Of a DNA stretch of 64,000 nucleotides, positions 18,446 through 25,597 are shown piece after piece. Source of the DNA: Abiotrophia defectiva ATCC 49176 (GTDB taxonomy: Bacteria > Bacillota > Bacilli > Lactobacillales > Aerococcaceae). The position numbers were made by a program, and so were the translations under genes. Location: the NCBI RefSeq assembly GCF_000160075.2, contig NZ_KI535341.1:220984-284983 (forward strand), written 5' to 3'. Position 1 is the stretch's first letter. Each line of letters opens with the position of its first letter. The notes under the pieces are model-generated. The model ran no database searches. It had not been told where the DNA came from and was given only the letters and a program-made list of their open reading frames with translations.

Positions 18446-18503
18446 TTATTTTGTATGTTCTAAAATAAAATTTCGATTAGAATATTTGAACAAATCCAAT
18501 AAA

Positions 18504-18540
18504 AAGTGGACATGGATGTTAGTCACATCCATGTCCACTT
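18504..18540 (-). terminator. Intrinsic terminator after the endonuclease-like gene
   Basis: AAGTGGACATGGATGT and ACATCCATGTCCACTT form a perfect 16-bp stem with a 5-base loop, followed on the minus strand by TTTTTA. It splits the island into two transcription units: Dcm2/endonuclease and Z1 through Dcm1. Confidence 0.9.
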
Positions 18541-18556
18541 CTACCATATTCTATCT

Positions 18557-19873
18557 TCACTCTACTCCGTCAACATCCTGTGGGATATCCTGCATAAACC
18601 TTTCGAAAGCTCCTACAGGTGCAAAATCAATGTAGATTGTAGAGTAATCATCCTTCTTACGCCACAAGCGTACAGAATCAGTTCCTCGCTTCATTAGCCA
18701 TTCTTTTGTAACTAGTTTTCGCTCACTTAGGCCTAATACATCAACTAATAGCCACTGACCTAAAGCACTTTGCCCATATAGAACTCCATTTTCGTCGCGC
18801 TCTGTCCGACTACCTGATTGGAAGGCCTTCATTCCTTGCTGAGTTATTAGCCCAGGAATTACCTTACCATTTGGCAACACGATATGAAATCTCAAGATCG
18901 GTTTTTCGTCTTTTGAATATTTTGCTTGATCAGCTTCAAAGCTAAAAATATCTTTAACAAAGAAGTCAGGGCACTTTCTATGAAATTCTTTAGGAATAGG
19001 AATATAAACTTCATTTAGCGGTCTCAAACGGTCAGAGCCCTTATTTTTTGACGCTGCATTCCACATATTCAAACCTGATTTCTCAGGAACCTCCTTATCC
19101 CGATAGGAATAAAGAGGCAAGTATGCTTCCACATATTCTTCTTGAGATGTCTGGTATACACTTTGCGTTTCTTCAACAAGGCTTAAATAAGCATTTAGCA
19201 AGAATTCGAACGGATCATCTATAATATTCACATCAAACTGATTCACTACTAAAGAATCAGGAGTGTCTGAATCAAAGTATTGGAAGATCTGCGAATCCCC
19301 ATAAGTGTACTTATATTTTTTCAACCCATCTGACCACTGGAAAGAGGTACTAGTTCGACTGAAGTCTTGTAAGTTATTTAAATCCACTAGTGGGTATGAG
19401 CACTCTTGTATTCGGAATCTTCCAGCGTCTCGTGTGATATAGTGATAGATATTGCTGTCTTCTTTAAGACCCAAGCGCATATAATCTTGTTGCATACGTC
19501 GATTCTTAATGGCTGATATCTTATATGCAATAGCCTCAAGATCTTTTCCATATAACACTTGATCAATTTCTGCCTTATAACTCTTCAGTTGCATTACTTT
19601 TTGGAAAGATGGCGAAGACTTCATCCACGTTTTAAGGCCTATCCCTATTCGTTCTTGGCCAAAGACCGATAGAATATCATGCGGGGTATTCCCAATATCA
19701 ACATTCTCGCTTTTAAATACTCGGGCATAGATAGTCTCTTGAAACTTTGAATCTAGATAGGGAATTTCATCCCCATGTTTCTGGCGAAAAAGGTTGGATA
19801 AGGCACCATATACTTTCAAAAACTTAATATACTGTTCGCGTTCTTCCTTCGAATATCTTTCCCACACAGACAT
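18557..19873 (-). CDS. Candidate type II restriction endonuclease (PD-(D/E)XK-like)
   Basis: 438 aa, paired with a C5 methylase 15 bp upstream, the classical layout of a type II R-M pair. I do not recognise the exact family. The block PHDILSVFGQERIGIGLKTW near residues 60-85 resembles the Asp...xLK(T) active-site hairpin of PD-(D/E)XK restriction enzymes, where the expected Glu/Asp is replaced by Gly. The central and C-terminal parts have Tyr-rich loops and a LIPxPxEFHxxxPDFF-like segment. Nuclease function is inference from context plus this motif. Confidence 0.6.
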   Translation of the reverse strand: MSVWERYSKEEREQYIKFLKVYGALSNLFRQKHGDEIPYLDSKFQETIYARVFKSENVDIGNTPHDILSVFGQERIGIGLKTWMKSSPSFQKVMQLKSYKAEIDQVLYGKDLEAIAYKISAIKNRRMQQDYMRLGLKEDSNIYHYITRDAGRFRIQECSYPLVDLNNLQDFSRTSTSFQWSDGLKKYKYTYGDSQIFQYFDSDTPDSLVVNQFDVNIIDDPFEFLLNAYLSLVEETQSVYQTSQEEYVEAYLPLYSYRDKEVPEKSGLNMWNAASKNKGSDRLRPLNEVYIPIPKEFHRKCPDFFVKDIFSFEADQAKYSKDEKPILRFHIVLPNGKVIPGLITQQGMKAFQSGSRTERDENGVLYGQSALGQWLLVDVLGLSERKLVTKEWLMKRGTDSVRLWRKKDDYSTIYIDFAPVGAFERFMQDIPQDVDGVE

Positions 19874-19888
19874 CATAATCACCACACA

Positions 19889-21109
19889 TTATTCTTGTAC
19901 AATACTATAAAATTCTAGACTTGCTCGTTTCTTGATTAGTGCTAAGTACTCCTCATCTGATAGGAGTGGTATATTTTCGCGTAACTGATGTGCCTTTTCT
20001 TCAGCCTCTTGATAGGTACTTGCTAAATCAACGACATAGCTCTCACCTTCGAATTTACCATGTAAAACCGTATAGGTGACTGCATAAGGTCCGTCCATCA
20101 TATCTTGATTCCTTTGGCTATCCCCGGCTATGTCTAGGGCTAGGGCAATGTTTTCCGCAATCCGCTTTATAACAGGAACCACTACACTGTTTCCTGCTTG
20201 TTTATAGAGATGACTGTCTGTTATTTCAGGTAATTTAAAATCTTTAGGGAAGCCCTGAACATTAAAAGTCTCTCTTGGTGTTAACTTTCGAATCCCGGTA
20301 TCTGATAAAATCAGCGGTACATTGTGCCCGCCCATCCCCATATTAGCAGTCAAGGTCGGAACAACACCAGACTTATTCTCTCTTACATATTGGCGACGCC
20401 ATTGATAGACTGTTTCCTGGCTTGTGATAGTGTCAGCTAGCTCACGGTAGAAGCGTTGCTTATCAGATGTGTAATAGTACTTAGCATTTTCAGCTATGTG
20501 GAAGTCAATAACATCATCTAACTTAGTAGTTAGATCTACTGATTCTGGAAATTGAAACGCATCGAAGGCCTGTTTGTCTCGGAATCCTACAATATAGATA
20601 CGTTCTCGGTTCTGAGGGATATTACCGTGATCCTTACCATTAAGAACTTTCCACTTAATATAGTAACCATTGATCGTTAGTGCCTCACGAATTACCTTGA
20701 AGGTATTACCATGATCATGAATCACCATGTTCTTAACATTCTCAACAAAGACAGCCTTTGGCCGTCTTGCAATCACCATACGTAGTAGTTCAAAAAATAA
20801 GTCGCCTCGTTCATCTTCAAAACCTTTACGGTAACCTGCGATACTAAAGGCCTGACACGGAAACCCACCCACAACAAGATCCACTTGCTCGCCTATCTCG
20901 TCTGGGCTTACTTCGTGAATGTCACGCGGGTCCAGAAATGTATCAGGATAATTCAAAGCATAGGTAGTACGTGCATTGGCGTCAAACTCATTCGCATACA
21001 CTGTATGGAATTTTCCAGTTTGCTCGAAGCCAAGCTCAATGCCACCGACACCACTGAAGAAGGCTGCGATATTATATTTTGCTGTTTTCTTTGTTTGTTT
21101 CTTAGGCAT
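19889..21109 (-). CDS. DNA cytosine-5 methyltransferase (second of two)
   Basis: 406 aa. Motifs: I AAFFSGVGGIELGFEQTG, IV VGGFPCQAFSIAGYR with the catalytic Cys, VI FVENVKN, VIII QNRERIYIVGF, X AGNSVVVPVIKRI. A ~75-residue extension after motif X is not part of the methylase core. It is the first gene at this end of the island and is followed directly by the endonuclease candidate. Its sequence differs clearly from the other methylase in the cluster, so they probably recognise different sites or different strands of an asymmetric site. Confidence 0.95.
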   Translation of the reverse strand: MPKKQTKKTAKYNIAAFFSGVGGIELGFEQTGKFHTVYANEFDANARTTYALNYPDTFLDPRDIHEVSPDEIGEQVDLVVGGFPCQAFSIAGYRKGFEDERGDLFFELLRMVIARRPKAVFVENVKNMVIHDHGNTFKVIREALTINGYYIKWKVLNGKDHGNIPQNRERIYIVGFRDKQAFDAFQFPESVDLTTKLDDVIDFHIAENAKYYYTSDKQRFYRELADTITSQETVYQWRRQYVRENKSGVVPTLTANMGMGGHNVPLILSDTGIRKLTPRETFNVQGFPKDFKLPEITDSHLYKQAGNSVVVPVIKRIAENIALALDIAGDSQRNQDMMDGPYAVTYTVLHGKFEGESYVVDLASTYQEAEEKAHQLRENIPLLSDEEYLALIKKRASLEFYSIVQE

Positions 21110-21147
21110 AAACTTACTTCCTGTCTGAGATCATTTGATTTCGAAAA

Positions 21148-21177
21148 AGGCTACGACCTATTTGTCGGTCATAGCCT
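21148..21177 (-). promoter_or_regulatory. Inverted repeat/attenuator-like hairpin in the Dcm2 leader
   Basis: AGGCTATGACC and GGTCGTAGCCT (one mismatch) surround an 8-base loop and are followed on the minus strand by TTTTTCG, ~40 bp before the methylase start. A TAAAAT -10-like box lies upstream near 21218-21223. It could be a leader terminator or an operator for autoregulation of the R-M genes. Confidence 0.5.
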
Positions 21178-21296
21178 ACGAGATAATATTTGCTAGGCAA
21201 ACTTCTGTTCTATTTTAGCATAATTAACACCCTTTGTATAGAATTACGAGCCACTCTCAGGCTAAGAATTCACAGCATAAAATAAGCTCGTACGAG

Positions 21297-21325
21297 AAGA
21301 AAAAGCGCCCTGGCGGCGCTCTTTT
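21297..21325 (-). terminator. Intrinsic terminator of the phage lysis cassette
   Basis: On the minus strand AGCGCC and GGCGCT pair around a short loop and are followed by TTTTTCTTCT, eight bases beyond the endolysin stop codon. Confidence 0.8.
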
Positions 21326-21332
21326 CTAACCT

Positions 21333-22013
21333 CTAACTTGCCAACTTCTCATTCACCAATTCCTGCACAACTTGAGCATCATAACCCGCATCAGTCAAGC
21401 GTTCCACTCGTTCCTGTCCATTGCCCCAATCACCTCGGATAACTGATAAGGCTATGTCATCTAGGTTGCTAGCTGCATCGACACATCCATTAGGATGATT
21501 AGCTCCCCCAGCTTCACTGCCAGTGGCTAGACTCCCAGCCCTCGCATCATAGCGAGGCCGGGCATAGCCTAGGATGCGCCAGTCGTCACTAGCATAATGG
21601 CGGCGAACAACCTGTTTGAGCCAGTTGCCCTCAATGGTATTGATGGTCTCGCTGTCGCCGTCCACACTTTCTACAATGCCGATGTGGGAGGCAGGGCCAC
21701 CACCAAAATCGAAGAAAATCAGATCGCCGGCTTGAGGCCAGACATGCCCTAGCCAAATGCCCTGCTCTTGGCACCAGGCCAGATGGCGGGGCACGCCACA
21801 TTCACGACCAATCAGGTGTGCGATACCGGCCTGGTCGCCCATGACGGTGACGAAGACATCGCACCAGTCATCGGCGTAGGTCACGGCGTAGCCGACCGGC
21901 AGAGGGTCAACAGCGTTATAGGCATCAATGAGGGCCTGATGGGCGGGGCTACCGCCTTGGACACCTAGGTAGGCTTGGGCCTTGGATAGAAGTGCTTGTA
22001 TTTGTGGCTTCAT
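21333..22013 (-). CDS. Phage endolysin (CHAP amidase/endopeptidase plus CW_7 domain)
   Basis: 226 aa from the ATG after AAAGGAGG; the frame is open further upstream but without a ribosome site. Residues ~5-150 form a CHAP/NlpC-type peptidase with the catalytic Cys in YADDWCDVFVT, His in GGGPASHIGIVE and a late EGNW. The last ~40 residues (IRGDWGNGQERVERLTDAGY) match the CW_7/Cpl-7 wall-binding repeat. It follows a holin gene and lacks a signal peptide, as expected for a holin-dependent endolysin. No other phage structural genes are nearby. Confidence 0.88.
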   Translation of the reverse strand: MKPQIQALLSKAQAYLGVQGGSPAHQALIDAYNAVDPLPVGYAVTYADDWCDVFVTVMGDQAGIAHLIGRECGVPRHLAWCQEQGIWLGHVWPQAGDLIFFDFGGGPASHIGIVESVDGDSETINTIEGNWLKQVVRRHYASDDWRILGYARPRYDARAGSLATGSEAGGANHPNGCVDAASNLDDIALSVIRGDWGNGQERVERLTDAGYDAQVVQELVNEKLAS

Positions 22014-22089
22014 GGGTGGGTTCCTCCTTTGAATGAGATGAGATGGGTTTCGAGCGTGGGATGGGTGGCTTGGGGCGTGATCGGTGGGC

Positions 22090-22323
22090 CTAAGCGGACT
22101 TTTCCTTGGTCTTAGTCTTGCGCCGGCCATAATGCCAGCCTTGAATCAGAGCTCCTAGGAAGACGCCGACTAGGTTGAGGGTGCCAACCAGGCGACGAGC
22201 CCAGGGCTCGGGCCAGGCATAGAGTTCGGCTAGGCCTTGAACTAGGACGGCTAGCGCCGGAATCAGGATGAGTGCCATCCATTGAATCGTCGTATAAGCC
22301 TTGCGACTAGTGGGAAGATGCAT
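22090..22323 (-). CDS. Phage holin (Dp-1 type)
   Basis: 77 aa with two membrane segments (IQWMALILIPALAVLVQGL and LVGTLNLVGVFLGALIQGW) separated by a short polar turn, and a basic tail YGRRKTKTKEKSA. Size and layout fit Dp-1-like holins that release the endolysin encoded next to it. It lies 77 bp upstream of the endolysin start. Confidence 0.8.
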   Translation of the reverse strand: MHLPTSRKAYTTIQWMALILIPALAVLVQGLAELYAWPEPWARRLVGTLNLVGVFLGALIQGWHYGRRKTKTKEKSA

Positions 22324-22371
22324 AATAAGTGCCTCACTTTCTTTGCTTAGAGATAGAAGTACGCGGGTGCG

Positions 22372-22731
22372 TCAAGCCAGACTGTGGGCCCGCTTGTCCT
22401 CCAGCCGCCCCAGACGTTGGCGGACGCGGGACAGGTCCTGAGCGACTGTTGTGACCTGGGTCTGGGTCGCGCCTAGGTCGGTCTGAGTGACTTGGAGCTG
22501 GGCTTGGGTCGTGACTAAGTCATTTTGCGTGGTATGCAAGCTATCCTGAGTTGTCGCCAGACTGGCTTGCGCGCCTTGCAGGTTACTCTGCGTGCTCGCC
22601 AAGTCCGTCTGCATGCGCTCAATTCGAAGAATTAGCGTCTGGATCGCCGCAATCAGGCGCACCAACTTACCCAGGAGGGTCGCGCCCGCGACTAGGCCGG
22701 ACGCCAGCGTCGTAAGCTGTAGCCATGTCAT
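22372..22731 (-). CDS. Membrane-anchored coiled-coil protein of the lysis cassette
   Basis: 119 aa. An N-terminal hydrophobic segment (MTWLQLTTLASGLVAGATLL) is followed by a long Gln/Thr-rich coiled coil built of imperfect repeats of the type TQSNLQGAQASLATTQ and ending in basic residues. The codon repetition suggests expansion by duplication. Position next to holin and endolysin suggests a XhlA- or holin-regulator-like accessory, but no family is recognised. Confidence 0.65.
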   Translation of the reverse strand: MTWLQLTTLASGLVAGATLLGKLVRLIAAIQTLILRIERMQTDLASTQSNLQGAQASLATTQDSLHTTQNDLVTTQAQLQVTQTDLGATQTQVTTVAQDLSRVRQRLGRLEDKRAHSLA

Positions 22732-22784
22732 GATGTAAGCTCCTTTCTGAATAATGATGGGGTGGCTGAGTTGCTGAGTGGCTA

Positions 22785-22822
22785 GCGCCAGTCCATTGTT
22801 CCCCCTATCTATGGACTGGCTC
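22785..22822. repeat. Solo hairpin element (AGTCCAT type), second copy
   Basis: GCGCCAGTCCAT pairs with ATGGACTGGCTC around a 14-base loop. The right arm plus loop edge (CTATCTATGGACTGGCTC) is identical to 9644-9661. It lies at the outer edge of the lysis cassette. Confidence 0.7.
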
Positions 22823-22847
22823 GTAAGATACTAGGTGTCTCTGGCTG

Positions 22848-23020
22848 AGCCATGGCGTGTTGGAGGCCCAATGCGACGTGGCGCCTCCCCAATGAGACGT
22901 GGCGGGCGCTTTTTCGCCCTTTTCCAGGCTAAAAGAGGGAGTTCTGCCTCAGCCATGGCGCGTTGGACTCCCAATACGACGTGGCGCTCCTCCAACACGA
23001 CGTGGCGAGGGATTTTTGCC
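22848..23020. repeat. Tandem hairpin-repeat array B1 (103-bp period, about two units)
   Basis: Units begin at 22848 and 22951, exactly 103 bp apart. Each carries GCCATGGCGTGTTGGA-like and AATGAGACGTGGCG-like arms with an inner CCCAATGCGACGTGGCG block, then a T-rich linker. The same period and arm pattern return in the five-unit array at 30492-30962. The rest of the 22731-23182 gap shows no gene. Confidence 0.8.
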
Positions 23021-23181
23021 CTTCATATGGGGAGGGCTTCTTTACTTTTTAGGGGAACTACCAATAATGCTAGTGCTTTCCCTAATACAAAAACAGAGCA
23101 ATCCTCCTATCCCAGAAGATTGCTCTATTCTGTCTACATTGTATGATTGTACTAGTAATTGATAATGTTGAATATCTCTGC

Positions 23182-23898
23182 TTACTCTAAAATTGTAAAT
23201 CCTAAGCTAGAACTATCTCTTAAGAACATTTGAACTGTTTCCAGGGAGTATTCAGTCAAGTCCTTGTCCTTCAATTCTAACTTCTTAATCAAGTCTGAAG
23301 TACAGGTGATGATGTCTACTCCTAAGGAATCCGCTTGATAGATGTTGAATGTCTCGCGCGGACTAGCCCATAATAGTTCAACGCCTTCTTTTTGGCGGCA
23401 AATAGCAAGAGCCTCTCGCATGATTGGCATTGGATCAACACCCGTATCCGCAATACGTCCTGCAAATACGGACACCACTGCTAGGGTTCCGCTCTTGAGT
23501 GCATCCACTACTTCTCGAACTTGTTCAACCGTAAAAATAGCAGTTACATTGACTTTGATTCCTTCTGCAGTCAATCTATCAATTAATGGAGCGGTAGACT
23601 CACCCTTAGAGTTGGTGACCGGAATTTTAACGTAGACATTATCGCCTAAGGCCGCAATTCTACGCGCTTCTTGCTCCATTCCTTCTAAATCATCTGCAAA
23701 CACTTCGAATGATACAGGATAATCCGTAATCTCTTTTAAGACATCTTTAGCAAAACCAATGTAGCTAGTAATTCCTGCTTTTTTCATTAAACTAGGATTG
23801 GTTGTAAAACCTGTCACTAAGCCTGAATTTAAATCATGCAGCATCGTTTCCAAGACAGCGCCGTCCGAAAATACTTTAATTGATAATGCTTTGCTCAT
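23182..23898 (-). CDS. Transaldolase / fructose-6-phosphate aldolase-like enzyme
   Basis: 238 aa, the short TalC/FSA-type transaldolase length. The Schiff-base lysine is in NVYVKIPVTNS near residue 95; the N-terminus SIKVFSDGAV is close to the catalytic Asp motif, and TTNPSLMKKAG follows. It is the last gene of the ascorbate-type PTS operon, so it probably channels the imported sugar acid or its pentose-phosphate product into glycolysis. The start follows GGAGGAATAGG. Confidence 0.9.
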   Translation of the reverse strand: MSKALSIKVFSDGAVLETMLHDLNSGLVTGFTTNPSLMKKAGITSYIGFAKDVLKEITDYPVSFEVFADDLEGMEQEARRIAALGDNVYVKIPVTNSKGESTAPLIDRLTAEGIKVNVTAIFTVEQVREVVDALKSGTLAVVSVFAGRIADTGVDPMPIMREALAICRQKEGVELLWASPRETFNIYQADSLGVDIITCTSDLIKKLELKDKDLTEYSLETVQMFLRDSSSLGFTILE

Positions 23899-23902
23899 TT
23901 GC

Positions 23903-25282
23903 CTATTCCTCCTCCGTTACATTATTCAATGCTTCCTTAGACTTGGTTAGGATAGATGGCAGAATCAACACGATCGCCAATACGGCAGCGACAACATAGA
24001 TACCGACTGAACCGACAGACTCTCCTACGCGTCCTAATAAAATCCCAAAGATCCCAAAGTCAAAATCTCCGAAGGTGGTATTAGCGAAACCTAGTTGGCC
24101 TAAGACTGGTAATAGAGTAGCAGGCAGGAAGGCAAGGAATAAACCATTAACAAATGAGCCAATAACCGCACCTTTGCGCCCACCAGTTGCATTACCATAA
24201 ATACCTGCCGTTGCTCCACAGAAGAAGTGCGGCACCATACCAGGAATAATTAAGACGCCACCGATTGCACCCAGAATGAACATGCCGATCAGGCCTCCGA
24301 GGAAGCTGAAGGCGAAGCCGATAATAACGGCCGTTGGGGCATATGGGAAGAATACCGCACAGTCTACCGCCGGAACTGCATTCGGAATGATCTTGGTTGC
24401 GATACCTTGGAAGGCTGGAATTAAGTCTGCCAGAATCATACGTACACCTGAGTAGACAATGGACACACCCACTGCAAATGTTAGACCACTAATAACTGCA
24501 AAGATAAATGGATTCTTACCTCCAGCTAATTCTTGTACTGCCTGTGGGTTACGAACTAAACATGCTACTACTCCGACTAGATAGAAGGCAACCATTACAA
24601 TCCCCGTAGAAATTGTGGTGTTTCTGAGGAAGCTCCATTTTTCGGAGATTTCTAATTCCTCAGTACTTCTGCTGTCTTTACCTACTTTCTCGCCAATCCA
24701 AGCTGATAAATAGTAGCCAAGGCTTCCAAAATGCCCCATGGCAATTTCATCACCGTCTGTCACCTTGAGCGTGTATCGTTGTCCGATAGCTGGTGAAATT
24801 GCAGACCAAGCACCTAGGAAGAAGCCACCGACAAAGACAAGTGTTACACCTTTAAATCCGATGGCCCCTAACACTGCCGATAACAAGCAAGCCATGAAGA
24901 AGCTATGATGACCGGTTAAAAAGATATACTTAAAGCGCGTGAATCTTGCAAATAAGAGGTTTAAGACAAGGCCCACAATTAAGATAGACATGGTTTCTAC
25001 ACCTAAAATTTGTTGCGCAACACTGGTAACAGCCTCGTTATTAGGCACCACCCCAGTGATGCCAAAACCTTCTTCAATTAATCTTGCTAAAGGTCCTAAG
25101 TTAGCTTGAATAACGCCAGCACCTGCCGCTAACATCAAATAACCTAAAACAGGTCCTAAGGTACCAGTTAAGACCTTATGTCCAGGCGTTTTTAATGCTA
25201 CCAAGCCAATAAAAGCAATTAAACCCATTAAGAAAGCCGGTTCACTTAAGATGTTTTGTAAAAATGTCAAAATGCCATTCAT
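23903..25282 (-). CDS. PTS ascorbate-type EIIC (UlaA/SgaT family)
   Basis: 459 aa with ~11 membrane segments. Conserved family stretches include GTLGPVLGYLMLAAGAGVI, GHHSFFMACLLSA and PHFFCGATAGIYGNATGG. It transports L-ascorbate or a related sugar acid, using the IIB encoded just upstream and the IIA domain fused to the operon's regulator. The gene is 4 bp from the transaldolase start. Confidence 0.92.
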   Translation of the reverse strand: MNGILTFLQNILSEPAFLMGLIAFIGLVALKTPGHKVLTGTLGPVLGYLMLAAGAGVIQANLGPLARLIEEGFGITGVVPNNEAVTSVAQQILGVETMSILIVGLVLNLLFARFTRFKYIFLTGHHSFFMACLLSAVLGAIGFKGVTLVFVGGFFLGAWSAISPAIGQRYTLKVTDGDEIAMGHFGSLGYYLSAWIGEKVGKDSRSTEELEISEKWSFLRNTTISTGIVMVAFYLVGVVACLVRNPQAVQELAGGKNPFIFAVISGLTFAVGVSIVYSGVRMILADLIPAFQGIATKIIPNAVPAVDCAVFFPYAPTAVIIGFAFSFLGGLIGMFILGAIGGVLIIPGMVPHFFCGATAGIYGNATGGRKGAVIGSFVNGLFLAFLPATLLPVLGQLGFANTTFGDFDFGIFGILLGRVGESVGSVGIYVVAAVLAIVLILPSILTKSKEALNNVTEEE

Positions 25283-25314
25283 TGTACTTCCTCCTTCTTT
25301 TAATGCTAGTTATA

Positions 25315-25596
25315 TTATTGATTCGCCATCTCTTTTAAGATTGGAACAAGTTCCGTTTCAATTTTCTTGCGATTGGTATAACTTGGCACGAGGCAAACTT
25401 TCGTACCTTCTGGGAATATATCTTTAAATTCCTTTACGGTTACATACAAATCTGCATTCTTACCAACTGCTGCATTGGAATCGCATGATTCCACATCTAC
25501 GTCAATCCCTAAATCCTTAGCAATTGTTTCTACCTTGAAACGTAGTAATAAGCTACTACCAATACCATTACCACAAACAGTGACTACCTTAATCAA
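25315..25596 (-). CDS. PTS ascorbate-type EIIB (UlaB-like)
   Basis: 93 aa, opening with a TTG codon after GGAGGAGAG. The phosphocysteine is in VVTVCGNGIGSSLLLRFK, the signature of ascorbate-type IIB. It lies directly after the PRD regulator/IIA gene, so the complete IIA-IIB-IIC route is encoded in order. Confidence 0.93.
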   Translation of the reverse strand: MIKVVTVCGNGIGSSLLLRFKVETIAKDLGIDVDVESCDSNAAVGKNADLYVTVKEFKDIFPEGTKVCLVPSYTNRKKIETELVPILKEMANQ

Positions 25597-25597
25597 G

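Noticed and set aside
22835-23162. Short plus-strand frames rich in Arg and Trp in the gap after the lysis cassette
   Set aside because: They are translations of the 103-bp repeats and linkers; overlapping frames look alike because of the repetition.
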